A stretch of DNA of 64,000 nucleotides from an uncultured Bacteroidia bacterium (lineage in GTDB: Bacteria > Bacteroidota > Bacteroidia > Bacteroidales > F082): NCBI GenBank assembly GCA_902791165.1, contig CADAVB010000010.1, positions 62,001 to 126,000 of the forward strand. The letters run 5' to 3'. A model generated the notes under the pieces. The model had not been told where the DNA came from. It searched no databases and was given only the letters and a program-made list of their open reading frames with translations. Below are positions 38,716-46,733 of the stretch, piece by piece. The stretch's first letter is position 1, and each line of letters opens with the position of its first letter. A program made the translations under genes and the position numbers.

Positions 38716-39891
38716 TCATTTTGGAGAAGGATGCGAGTCGTGATTGATTCTCACAGGCTGGATTTTCTTGCCTGGGTTTTCTTGCAGTGTGTCGCTAATG
38801 TTCTCCAAACCGCAGGCATTCAATATTTTGCCTTTCAAATCCCGGTTCTGCATCCAGCCCGTGAACCTTTCAGCTCCTGGGCCGTAGGCAAACACCATCA
38901 CGGGCAAGGCGGAGTGGCTGCCAGTGGAATAGTCGAAGGAAACGTTGGTGTATTTGCCTTGGCGGTCGATCAAGGTCAGGCCGCCGGTTTCGTGGTCGGC
39001 AGTGACCACGACAAGCGTGTTGCCTTTCTCCTTGGCGTAGTCCAGCGCCACCTTGACGGCATAGTCGAAGTCCATCATCTCATCCATCATCCAAGTGGAG
39101 TCGTTGGCATGGCAGGCGAAGTCGATCTGCGAGCCTTCCACCATGAGGAAGAAGCCGTTTTCGGCACCGTCCAGCGACTTCAAGGCGGTCTTCACGGCAC
39201 GAGGCAGGAAGTCGCCACGCTCGGCAGCATGGGGCATGTGGTCTTCGTTGGCCATCACCGCGTATTTCTTGCAGGTTACATCAATGTCGGCCAGGGTGTC
39301 ATAAACCTTCCATCCGAGTTCGTTTTCCATTCTTTCGACGAGATTCACGCTGTCCTTGCGCTGGTTGAAATGCTTCATACCGCCGCCGATAATGAGGTTA
39401 AGGTTTTCTGTTTCAGCCATTTGTAGGGCAATATTCTCATAATTTGAGCGTTTCGGCTCTTTGGCGTAAAACACGGCGGGCGTGGCGTGGGTGACGTAAC
39501 TCGTTACGACGATGCCTGTTTCTTTGCCTTGCTCCTTCATCACTTCCAAGACCGTTTTCACCGGAATCGTGTCGGGGTTCATGCCGACCATGCCGTTCTT
39601 GGTCTTGTGGTCGGAAGCGAGCGCCGTGCCACCCGCCGACGAGTCGGTGATGTCGTTGCTCGAAGAATGTGTATCCACCACACCGATGTACGGGAACTGC
39701 GAAAAAGTCATCTCCTCCTTCGAAGCAAACATGGCGGCATACACCTGCGGCAGTGCCATACCGTCGCCAATCAAATAAATGACATTCAAGGCTTTGGCTG
39801 GTTCTTCAACTTTTTCTTTCTTGTTGCCGCAACCTGGCAACATGCCCATCATAATGAGGGCTGTCAATGATAATATGGCTAGTTTTTTCAT
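38716..39891 (-). CDS. phoA: Alkaline phosphatase lipoprotein
   Basis: A 391-residue alkaline-phosphatase-superfamily enzyme. The signal is lipoprotein type (LIMMGMLPGCGN, Cys about residue 21). Metal-binding YLIGDGMA (about 40), nucleophile Ser in ITDSSAGGTALA (about 83), MVEGSQIDFACHAND (about 250) and VVVTADHETGGL (about 300) are all present. It removes phosphate from monoesters in the periplasm or on the surface. It is followed 12 bp later on the same strand by the glycosyltransferase gene. It is smaller than E. coli PhoA, which is common in Bacteroidetes. Confidence 0.92.
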   Translation of the reverse strand: MKKLAILSLTALIMMGMLPGCGNKKEKVEEPAKALNVIYLIGDGMALPQVYAAMFASKEEMTFSQFPYIGVVDTHSSSNDITDSSAGGTALASDHKTKNGMVGMNPDTIPVKTVLEVMKEQGKETGIVVTSYVTHATPAVFYAKEPKRSNYENIALQMAETENLNLIIGGGMKHFNQRKDSVNLVERMENELGWKVYDTLADIDVTCKKYAVMANEDHMPHAAERGDFLPRAVKTALKSLDGAENGFFLMVEGSQIDFACHANDSTWMMDEMMDFDYAVKVALDYAKEKGNTLVVVTADHETGGLTLIDRQGKYTNVSFDYSTGSHSALPVMVFAYGPGAERFTGWMQNRDLKGKILNACGLENISDTLQENPGKKIQPVRINHDSHPSPK

Positions 39892-39918
39892 ATAGACATA
39901 AATTGTATTTTCAACGTT

Positions 39919-40872
39919 TTATTGTTTGCGAGTCACAACTTTTTTCACGGCTTCCACGATGTCGGGCGTGTCCAAATGGAAGAACTTTAGCAGTTCCTCT
40001 GGCGTGCCGCTTTGACCAAACTCGTCATTGACGGCCACCATCTCCATCGGGCAAGGCGCGTTCATGGCAAGGACTTGCGCAATGCTGTCGCCCAAGCCGC
40101 CGTTGCGCTGGTGCTCTTCCGCCGTGACTACACAGCGGGTCTTGCGCACGGATTTTAGCACAGCTTCCACATCCAACGGCTTGATGGTGTGGATGTTAAT
40201 CAACTCCGCGTTGATGCCCATCTCCTTCAGAATCGGCAGGGCCTGGACGGCTTTCCAAACGAGATGGCCGCAAGCGAAGATGCTCACGTCGGTGCCTTCT
40301 TGCAGCATTTGCGCCTTCCCGATGACGAACTTTTCGTCCACGGGGGTGAAGTTCGGCACTTTCGGGCGACCGAAGCGCAGATACACGGGTCCGTCATGTT
40401 CGGCAGCGGCAAGGGTGGCGTTCTTGGTCTGATTGAAGTCGCAAGGCACGATGACGGTCATGTTGGGCAACATCTTCATCAGGCCGATGTCTTCAAGGAT
40501 TTGGTGCGTGGCGCCGTCTTCGCCGAGCGTAACGCCGGCATGGGAAGCCGCGATTTTCACGTTTTTGTTGGAATAAGCCACGCATTGGCGGATTTGGTCA
40601 TAGACGCGCCCTGTGGCGAAGGCCGCGAAGGTGCCCGTAAAAGGCACGAAGCCGCTCAAGGCCATGCCAGCGGCCATGTTAATCATGTTAGACTCGGCGA
40701 TGCCCGTTTGGAAGAAACGGTTCGGAAACTCCTTGGCGAAGTCGCCCATTTTCAGCGAGGGCGTGAGGTCGGCGCAAAAAGCCACCACCTTGGGGTTGCG
40801 ACGACCTGCCTCGAGCAAGCCTTCACCGAACCCTGATCTTGTATCTTTCTGGTTTTGAATTGTAAAGTCCAT
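39919..40872 (-). CDS. Transketolase, C-terminal subunit
   Basis: A 317-residue subunit of a split transketolase, from ATG 40872 (MDFTIQNQKDTRSGFG). The upstream frame is a short AATTTCTAATTTCAAGATT repeat and is not used. It contains the pyrimidine-binding domain (GIAESNMINMAAGMALSGFVPF, about residue 60) and the transketolase C-terminal domain (RKTRCVVTAEEHQRNGGLGD, about 245). It works with the N-terminal subunit in the pentose phosphate pathway. The N-terminal gene (41018) lies on the same strand and upstream, 145 bp away, separated by a palindromic repeat. Confidence 0.92.
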   Translation of the reverse strand: MDFTIQNQKDTRSGFGEGLLEAGRRNPKVVAFCADLTPSLKMGDFAKEFPNRFFQTGIAESNMINMAAGMALSGFVPFTGTFAAFATGRVYDQIRQCVAYSNKNVKIAASHAGVTLGEDGATHQILEDIGLMKMLPNMTVIVPCDFNQTKNATLAAAEHDGPVYLRFGRPKVPNFTPVDEKFVIGKAQMLQEGTDVSIFACGHLVWKAVQALPILKEMGINAELINIHTIKPLDVEAVLKSVRKTRCVVTAEEHQRNGGLGDSIAQVLAMNAPCPMEMVAVNDEFGQSGTPEELLKFFHLDTPDIVEAVKKVVTRKQ

Positions 40873-40915
40873 GTTTTCCTTAATTTCTAATTTCAAGATT
40901 TCTAATTTCAAAATT

Positions 40916-41015
40916 GGCTGATGACTTATGTCTTATGATCATGGCAACTTGAACCTAATGATTAAGTTTGCTCATTTTCAACAAGTTGCCATAAGCCATT
41001 GTCATTAGACATAGG
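40916..41015. repeat. Palindromic repeat (ATGGCAACTTG.../CAAGTTGCCAT)
   Basis: The inner arms ATGGCAACTTG and CAAGTTGCCAT enclose a 40-bp loop; the outer arms GATGACTTATGTCTTATG and ATTAGACATAGGCC are imperfect. It ends two bases from the stop codon of the N-terminal transketolase gene. It resembles the copies at 10129 and 27655 by containing ATAAGCCATTG and by its position. Confidence 0.7.
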
Positions 41016-41017
41016 CC

Positions 41018-41860
41018 CTAATAATCTCCTAATGTTTCGGTGAGTTGCGCCAGTGCGTTGGCGGCCTGTTCGTCGTTGGGCGGTGTGCCGTGCCATTTGT
41101 GGGTGCCCATCATAAAGTCCACGCCCATGCCCATCTCGGTGTGCGCGAGGATGACTTGCGGCTTGCCCTGACAGGCGTTCTTTCGCGCAAGGTTAAGCGT
41201 ATCAACAACTTCCTGCATGTTATTGCCGTTCATTTCGAGGACGTTCCATCCGAAGGCTTCGTATTTGGCGCGGAGGTCGCCGAGATTGAGCACGTCGTCG
41301 GTGGAGCCGTCGATTTGCTTTTTGTTGTAGTCGATGATGGCGATGAGGTTATCCACGCCTTTGGCGGGCGCATACATGGCGGCTTCCCAAATCTGGCCTT
41401 CTTCCTGCTCGCCGTCGCCCATGAGGACGAATACGAGGTTCGGGTCGCCGTTTAGTTTCTTGGCTTGTGCCGCACCGACGGCCACCGAAAGACCTTGTCC
41501 GAGCGACCCCGAGGCGATGCGGATGCCTGGCAGCCCTTCAGCCGTGGTGGGATGTCCTTGCAGGCGCGTTCCGAGGCGGCGGAAGGTAGCCAACTCGCTC
41601 ACGGGAAAATAGCCGCGACGCGCCATGATGCTATACAGCATCGGGCTGATGTGGCCGTTGGAGAGGAAGAACATGTCCTCGCCGTTGCCGTCCATGCGGA
41701 ACTGCGCGGGGTCGATGTGCATTTGGTCGAAATAAAGGGCTGTGACGATGTCGGTTGCGCCCAACGAGCCGCCCGGATGCCCCGACTGGCAGCCATGCAC
41801 CATGCGGATGATGTCGCGGCGCACCTGTGTGGCGGTTCTCTCTAGTTCATTGATGGTCAT
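41018..41860 (-). CDS. Transketolase, N-terminal (TPP-binding) subunit
   Basis: A 280-residue thiamine-diphosphate-binding subunit. Markers are GHPGGSLGATDIVTALYF (about residue 28), SNGHISPMLYSIMA (about 67), the TPP-binding GDGEQEEGQIWEAAM (about 147 onward), IIDYNKKQIDGS and HTEMGMGVDFM. The C-terminal subunit lies downstream on the same strand, so both make one transketolase. A -7 box TAGCTTTG is at 41895-41902. Length is normal for the split type. Confidence 0.93.
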   Translation of the reverse strand: MTINELERTATQVRRDIIRMVHGCQSGHPGGSLGATDIVTALYFDQMHIDPAQFRMDGNGEDMFFLSNGHISPMLYSIMARRGYFPVSELATFRRLGTRLQGHPTTAEGLPGIRIASGSLGQGLSVAVGAAQAKKLNGDPNLVFVLMGDGEQEEGQIWEAAMYAPAKGVDNLIAIIDYNKKQIDGSTDDVLNLGDLRAKYEAFGWNVLEMNGNNMQEVVDTLNLARKNACQGKPQVILAHTEMGMGVDFMMGTHKWHGTPPNDEQAANALAQLTETLGDY

Positions 41861-41894
41861 AATGAAAGCGTTTTATTGTGATATTTTCCGACTG

Positions 41895-41902
41895 CAAAGC
41901 TA
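41895..41902 (-). promoter_or_regulatory. -7 promoter box for the transketolase pair
   Basis: On the minus strand TAGCTTTG matches TAnnTTTG, 35 bp before the start codon at 41860. No standard -33 box is visible. Confidence 0.45.
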
Positions 41903-41961
41903 CGGAAAAAATCCATTCCACCCCATTTTCTGAGATTTTGTTGCGTTTTAGTTTGAAACCC

Positions 41962-42080
41962 TTGCCGAAAAACGGACATTTTTTGTAATTTTGTTGCCGA
42001 AAAGCGGACAATTTTATGTAATTTTGTTGCCGAAAAATGTACAATTTTATGTAATTTTGTTGCCGAAAAGCGGACAATTT
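41962..42080. repeat. 33-bp tandem repeat upstream of DUF4143 ATPase
   Basis: The unit GTAATTTTGTTGCCGAAAA.. starts at 41985, 42018 and 42051, an exact 33-bp period, with a degenerate unit before at 41962. Each contains TAATTTTG, a match to the -7 promoter box, at 41986, 42019 and 42052. The last copy ends 13 bp before the ATPase start codon. The core resembles the two-copy repeat at 19646-19707. Confidence 0.8.
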
Positions 42081-42093
42081 AATAATTAAAATA

Positions 42094-43440
42094 ATGATTT
42101 ATAGAAAGTTATGTGATTTTATAAGGAATTGGATAAGTTCTTCCACAAAAAAGGCCTTGCTGATTACGGGTGCTCGACAGGTAGGAAAGACCTATTCCAT
42201 CAGGAAAACCTTGAAGGAACATGCCGCTTCATTTGTGGAAATCAACTTCTTGGAAAACGAAGCCGCCATGCAACTTTTCCAAAAGACCACCAACGCCCAA
42301 AACCTCTTGCGAGGCCTTTCGGTGCTTGTCGGGAAGCCTTTGGTGAAAGGGAGAACCATCATTTTCTTCGATGAGGTGCAATGTTGCAAAGAAATCGTCA
42401 CCGCGATAAAATTCCTTGTGGATGAAGGCAGCTACAAGTACATCATGAGCGGCTCGCTGTTGGGTGTTGAACTGAAAGACATCCGATCTTTCCCCGTCGG
42501 TTATCTTGACATCAAAACCATGTATCCACTTGATTTTGAGGAGTTCATGATAGCCAACAACTTCTCTGACGAAGTCATCGGACATCTGAGAAACGGTTAT
42601 GAGAGCCTTTCCCCTGTTGACGATTTCATCCATCAGCAAACGATGAAGCTTTTCCACCTCTACCTCATCGTCGGAGGAATGCCCGCCGCCGTTGACATCT
42701 ATCTGAAAACCAACAATATCGCCAAGGTCATAGAAGTCCAAAAATCCATCATCGACCTGTACAAAAAGGACATCGCGCAATACGACCCCAAGGAAAAACT
42801 CTACCTGAACGAGATCCTGACGCTGATTCCCTCGGAAATCAACAGCAAGAACAAGCGCTTCGTGCTGAAAAACCTGAATGAGAACCAGCGGTTCAGCCGT
42901 TACGAAAACCGATTCCTTTGGCTGCGTGATGCCGGCGTTGCCTTGCCCACCTACTGCGCCAACGAACCTGCCCTTCCGCTGATGCTTTCCAAGTCGCGCA
43001 ACCTCTTCAAGCTGTTCTTGAACGACATAGGACTGCTTTGTGCCATGTATGCCAACGGACTGCAACTGAAGATTTTGCAAGGCGAAATCAACATCAACCA
43101 CGGGGCGATTTATGAGAATTTTGTCGCCCAAGAACTGACTGCGCACCAGTTCGACCTGTATTATTACAACAGCAAGAAAAACGGCGAGATTGACTTCATG
43201 ATTGAGCATAACGGGGCTTTGCTTCCGGTTGAGGTCAAGTCGGGGAAAGACTACATCCGCCACGTTTCCATGACGCATCTGCTGACCAACGAGCATTACG
43301 GCATCGCCAAGGGCATCATCCTTCAAAACGAGAACATTGCCGTCAAGGACAAAGCCGTCTATCTGCCCGTTTACATGACCATGTTCATTGAGAACCAGCA
43401 AGTTCCTGAGGACTTGATTTACCGCGTGGAGGCGATATGA
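42094..43440 (+). CDS. AAA ATPase with DUF4143 domain
   Basis: A 448-residue ATPase widespread as an accessory protein in Bacteroidales. Walker A is LLITGARQVGKTYSIRK (about residue 23), Walker B is TIIFFDEVQCCKEIV (about 88) and the sensor-like IMSGSLLGVEL is at about 128. The C-terminal DUF4143 region contains FENFVAQEL, YYNSKKNGEIDFMIEHNG and LLPVEVKSGKDY, a pattern with PD-(D/E)XK-like residues (E.D...EVK). The function is unproven; these genes are often linked to defence or mobile elements. It is preceded by an unusual 33-bp repeat array and lies next to the island start at 43641. Confidence 0.88.
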   Translation: MIYRKLCDFIRNWISSSTKKALLITGARQVGKTYSIRKTLKEHAASFVEINFLENEAAMQLFQKTTNAQNLLRGLSVLVGKPLVKGRTIIFFDEVQCCKEIVTAIKFLVDEGSYKYIMSGSLLGVELKDIRSFPVGYLDIKTMYPLDFEEFMIANNFSDEVIGHLRNGYESLSPVDDFIHQQTMKLFHLYLIVGGMPAAVDIYLKTNNIAKVIEVQKSIIDLYKKDIAQYDPKEKLYLNEILTLIPSEINSKNKRFVLKNLNENQRFSRYENRFLWLRDAGVALPTYCANEPALPLMLSKSRNLFKLFLNDIGLLCAMYANGLQLKILQGEININHGAIYENFVAQELTAHQFDLYYYNSKKNGEIDFMIEHNGALLPVEVKSGKDYIRHVSMTHLLTNEHYGIAKGIILQNENIAVKDKAVYLPVYMTMFIENQQVPEDLIYRVEAI

Positions 43441-43640
43441 TTTCTTTAGTTAGCTCGTGCTGAAAGACTTGGTTTGCATTTTGAAAACTGCTGGAACAAG
43501 ATATAAAAAGTGCGTTTCAGCGGGTTTCGATTGATAAATATCCAGCTGATTTTGCATTTTCTCTTGCCGAATTTACGCAATTCTTTCCTTCTCTTCGCGC
43601 AGCCACTCCTCATCATATAGCTAGTTGAACTTAAATGCTA
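43441..43640. other. Intergenic 200 bp, possible gene remnant
   Basis: No intact gene, hairpin or promoter was found. Minus-strand translation with stop codons (for example DEEWLREEKERIA) looks like a decayed coding tail but cannot be assigned. It separates the DUF4143 ATPase from the last gene of the minus-strand cluster. Confidence 0.3.
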
Positions 43641-44051
43641 TTATTTCCTACTCTTGCTTAACTGAACATCGTACACACTAACTATTTGGAAATCATGGTT
43701 AAGCTCAAAATGCTTCTCCAAAACAAAAATAGAATACCTTGATAGGTCCTTTCTGTCAATAGTAAAATCCTCAATATACGTTAAATAGATTTTTTCATCT
43801 GATTGAGTATAAGACACAGTATTCCATCTCACACTTGAATGTTTTCCGTACACGGAAAATGTTTCGTCATATCTTTCAAAGCACCCTGCGACATATTCTG
43901 AATCAGTATCATATGCGTTAAAATAACGCTTCACCTGAGGAGCAAACAATTCAGATACTAATAATTCAATTAACTGTTTATCGGAAGTTTCTGTCAATCT
44001 TGAATAACTTTCAATGAAAGATTGTATTCTGTAATCAATAACATCATTGAT
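43641..44051 (-). pseudogene. C-terminal half of zinc-ribbon protein after in-frame TAG
   Basis: This region continues the frame of the 44052-44525 gene straight through its TAG at 44052-44054, from INDVIDYRIQSFIESYSRL to KSRK at 43641. The segment ELFAPQVKRYFNAYDTDSEY and RYDETFSVYGKHSSVRWNTV looks like a normal folded C-terminal domain without further damage. Either a recent nonsense mutation truncates the protein or the stop is read through. Internal translation from TTG 43997 would give 118 residues without the zinc ribbon and membrane helix. Confidence 0.7.
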
Positions 44052-44525
44052 CTAAGGTTGCAACGACTTTATACTATCTTGAACGAACTGCTCTAGTTTT
44101 ATTATAACTGCACTAACATGACTGCCATTTGGAAATTCTTTCAAGTATTGGCGACATAATTGGGCAGTAGAACAGTTGTTAAAGGCAGTTTGTTCAACTT
44201 CCCTATAATGAACCTCAGCTTTGTGAATACTATCTGCTCTCAATTTTTGGATATTTTCAGAGGCTTGTAGAACAAACATTTCATCAGGATACCTGCTCAA
44301 ATACTCCATGTAATCAGTTGTAGTTGAACAACTTTGAAAAAAAGCCTCTTCTTTTGCAACTTCTTTTTTGCTTCTATTAAAAAGCACAATTGAAGTTGCT
44401 CCGATAAGCAGTATTCCAAACACTAAGAACAAAGGCCAAATAGCTCTTTTTACCTTGTTACCACAATACTCGCAAAAAACGCTATTGCTCTCAATTTCTC
44501 GATTACATTTTGGACATCTTTTCAT
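44052..44525 (-). CDS. Zinc-ribbon membrane protein, truncated by TAG
   Basis: A 157-residue protein from ATG 44525. The zinc ribbon CPKC-x12-CEYC (residues 4-22) is followed by a membrane helix (IWPLFLVFGILLIGATSIVLF) and repeated helical units ending in DYMEYLSRYPDE and CRQYLKEFPNG, each of TPR-like FxxCxT(x)nYLxxFPNG type. The same layout occurs in 45452-46201. It stops at a TAG and its C-terminal domain is read in the same frame after that codon. It is the last gene of the cluster. The N-terminal ribbon probably lies in the cytoplasm and binds a partner; function unknown. Confidence 0.75.
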   Translation of the reverse strand: MKRCPKCNREIESNSVFCEYCGNKVKRAIWPLFLVFGILLIGATSIVLFNRSKKEVAKEEAFFQSCSTTTDYMEYLSRYPDEMFVLQASENIQKLRADSIHKAEVHYREVEQTAFNNCSTAQLCRQYLKEFPNGSHVSAVIIKLEQFVQDSIKSLQP

Positions 44526-44551
44526 ATACAATAAACAACCTTGGTGTTTTG

Positions 44552-45430
44552 TTATTCACAATCCATAGCCAATCGGAATCCCAGAAAATCATTCCTTTGT
44601 CCGTGAGGAGTATAATATCTATATGTAATGCGGCTATAGTTCGCTCTGTTAAGCCATCCTCCTCCTCTACGAACACGTCCTTTTTCCGATGTTGATGGCC
44701 CTTGGGGGTTATACTCACTTTCTTCTGTATATCGAGCATACAAATCAGAGCAAATCTCCCATGCGTTACCCGTCATGTCATACAGCCCAAGCTCATTAGG
44801 CTGCTTCTGTTTTACAGGATGCGAAATACTATCACTCACTTCTAGACTCCATGCAACATCTTCTATTAAATTACTCCCAGAGAATTTATAACCTTTGCTC
44901 AAATTGCCTCCGCGAGCCGCATATTCCCATTCTGCTTCAGTTGGTAGCCTAAAACGGCAACCTGTCTTTTGGCTTAGTCTTTGACAGAACTCAACACAAT
45001 CGTTCCAACTAACACATTCGACTGGATAGTTGTTGCCGATATGCTGACTTGGATTGTAACCCATTACCTGTTTCCATAACTCTTGTGTAACCTCTGTCTC
45101 CCCGATGTAATAACTATCAAGCGAGACTCGATGCGCAGGTTTTTCCCATGCTTTGGATTCATAGTCGAATTCATTGGCACCCATTATGAAACTGCCTCCC
45201 TCAACCTTTTTCATCGTGAATGAAGCATCTCCAATCGAAAAAACGCGGCTGTGATCATCTTTAGCCCTGCTTTCTGGTGAAATGGAAACAATTAAGACAA
45301 TCAGAATAATTATTGCAGCACCAATTAACGCACCTATCAAAGGCCATTTTGATTTTTTTATTTTTTGGCCGCAATACTCACAATAGATGCTATTATCTTC
45401 TATTAATCTTTTACATTTAGGACAATACAT
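44552..45430 (-). CDS. Zinc-ribbon, membrane helix and SUMF1/FGE-like domain protein
   Basis: A 292-residue protein. Residues 1-22 are the zinc ribbon CPKC...CEYCG. A membrane helix follows (WPLIGALIGAAIIILIVLIV, about 30). Residues 65-290 are a formylglycine-generating-enzyme-like (SUMF1) domain: GGSFIMGANEFD, YYIGETEVTQELWKQVMG, PVECVSWNDCVEFCQRLS, RFRLPTEAEWEYAARGG, YDMTGNAWEICSD and FLGFRLA. The paired catalytic cysteines of true FGE near the C-terminus are not obvious, so it may bind rather than oxidise. Its N-terminus is paralogous to the two neighbours. Confidence 0.85.
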   Translation of the reverse strand: MYCPKCKRLIEDNSIYCEYCGQKIKKSKWPLIGALIGAAIIILIVLIVSISPESRAKDDHSRVFSIGDASFTMKKVEGGSFIMGANEFDYESKAWEKPAHRVSLDSYYIGETEVTQELWKQVMGYNPSQHIGNNYPVECVSWNDCVEFCQRLSQKTGCRFRLPTEAEWEYAARGGNLSKGYKFSGSNLIEDVAWSLEVSDSISHPVKQKQPNELGLYDMTGNAWEICSDLYARYTEESEYNPQGPSTSEKGRVRRGGGWLNRANYSRITYRYYTPHGQRNDFLGFRLAMDCE

Positions 45431-45451
45431 AAACTTTCTATTGTTTCAAAA

Positions 45452-46201
45452 CTATCGATATTCGATGTGGGTATAAAGTTTTGATACCCATAATTGTGTG
45501 CCTTTGAAATCTATTTTGTAAAAGTCACCAGATTCTCCCAAATAACGAAAAGCCTCTCCTACCTTTGGATGTCGGTTGGTTCCATCCTTCCATTTATAAG
45601 TATCAGCTGTTGTAGAAGGACCCAGTCGTAGGCGCAATTCTGAACCGTCTATGATAACATATCGGCTGGAACTGTTGTAATAATCATATTGTTGTTCCTG
45701 TTGGGGGTAATCATCATAATAATTCTGTTGATTCCTTTGAGCCGTTTCGATACTATCTTTGATAAAGTATTGAAGCTTTTCAATAACCTTTTTGGCATGT
45801 TCACCATTGGGGAATCCATTTAAATAATCTCGACATCCTTGTGCGTTTGTGCACTTGTTGAACGCGTTTTTTTCAGCTTCAGCTTGAAGTGCTTTTACTC
45901 TATTTATGCTGTCTTGAACTAGGTAGTTCAAGTTTCTTGTCGCATGTGAAATAAATTGCCCATTCGGGTATCGTGACAAGTATTTTCTGTAATCATCCGC
46001 ACTTCTGCATTGTTCAAAATACTGCTCTTCGCGTTCTTTTTTTGCATTATTTCCATGAATTAACAAAAATGTAACCAAGCCAATAACAGCAACCCCAAAT
46101 ACGAGAAACAGTGGCCACTTTGGCTTCTTTACTTTTTTGCCACAATATTCGCAATAGACACTTTCGTTTTCTATTTCTCTTTTACAATGAGGGCATTTCA
46201 T
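45452..46201 (-). CDS. Zinc-ribbon, membrane helix and SH3-like domain protein
   Basis: A 249-residue protein. The zinc ribbon CPHC...CEYCG is at residues 3-20 and the membrane helix WPLFLVFGVAVIGLVTFLLI at about 29. Two helical units with YRKYLSRYPNGQF and CRDYLNGFPNGEH follow (as in 44052-44525). The end (SSRYVIIDGSELRLRLGPST, DTYKWKDG, VGEAFRYLGESGDFYKIDF) has an SH3b-like pattern with LRLR..PS. SH3b domains often bind peptides or cell wall. It is 21 bp from the SUMF1-like gene and 11 bp from the TIR zinc-ribbon gene. Role unknown. Confidence 0.8.
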   Translation of the reverse strand: MKCPHCKREIENESVYCEYCGKKVKKPKWPLFLVFGVAVIGLVTFLLIHGNNAKKEREEQYFEQCRSADDYRKYLSRYPNGQFISHATRNLNYLVQDSINRVKALQAEAEKNAFNKCTNAQGCRDYLNGFPNGEHAKKVIEKLQYFIKDSIETAQRNQQNYYDDYPQQEQQYDYYNSSSRYVIIDGSELRLRLGPSTTADTYKWKDGTNRHPKVGEAFRYLGESGDFYKIDFKGTQLWVSKLYTHIEYR

Positions 46202-46212
46202 CTTTCAACAGT

Positions 46213-46731
46213 TTAATTATTGAATTTTTTTCCACACCACTTACAAAAAGCAGCATTTGTTTTTATTTTTTTACCGCATCGAGAACAAAACTTGACTTCA
46301 GACCAAGGATAAAACTTAACTAACCCTAACCATGAATGCAATTGCTCCATAAAAGCCATTTTTTCTGACCTTTCATTGAAATCAACTACAATGGCACGAA
46401 ATTCAAATTTCTTTAGTCTCAATCTTCCTTTTTCAATTTTCAAAGGAATTATACTCTTATTGATATTGCGGCAATAAGTTTGTACCCGGATTGCAAGTTC
46501 ATCAGCTTCAATGCTTTTTGAGAGCATAAATAATACAAAATCGGCCTGCTCAATAGCTGGTTCTACCACTTTTTCATAAAATACGTCTAAGTCACCAACT
46601 GTATGACGATCCCATAAGACATAGTTGGTTTCTAAAGTAGAATTGATTTCGTCCATTACAGACTTTGCCAAATCCTCCATGTCGCTCGCATAACAGACGA
46701 AAAACTTGTCCTGTACATTAACATTTTCCAT
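46213..46731 (-). CDS. TIR-domain protein with C-terminal zinc ribbon
   Basis: A 172-residue protein. Residues 1-130 have a TIR-like pattern: FFVCYASDMEDLAKSVMDEI (start), YVLWDRHTVGD (box 2 region), VVEPAIEQADFVLFMLSKSI and INKSIIPLKI. A short region later ends in a zinc ribbon FCSRCGKK...CKWCGKK (residues 148-168). TIR domains act as NADases or binding scaffolds; the catalytic glutamate cannot be assigned with confidence. The zinc ribbon resembles those of the following membrane proteins and may have a shared partner. It is 2 bp from the next TIR gene. Confidence 0.78.
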   Translation of the reverse strand: MENVNVQDKFFVCYASDMEDLAKSVMDEINSTLETNYVLWDRHTVGDLDVFYEKVVEPAIEQADFVLFMLSKSIEADELAIRVQTYCRNINKSIIPLKIEKGRLRLKKFEFRAIVVDFNERSEKMAFMEQLHSWLGLVKFYPWSEVKFCSRCGKKIKTNAAFCKWCGKKFNN

Positions 46732-46733
46732 CT

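Noticed and set aside
41962..42080. 33-bp repeats considered as a CRISPR array
   Set aside because: The repeats are contiguous without unique spacers and no cas gene is nearby.
44552..45430. True formylglycine-generating enzyme for sulfatases
   Set aside because: The catalytic cysteine pair is not evident and no sulfatase gene is close; only a SUMF1-like fold is claimed.
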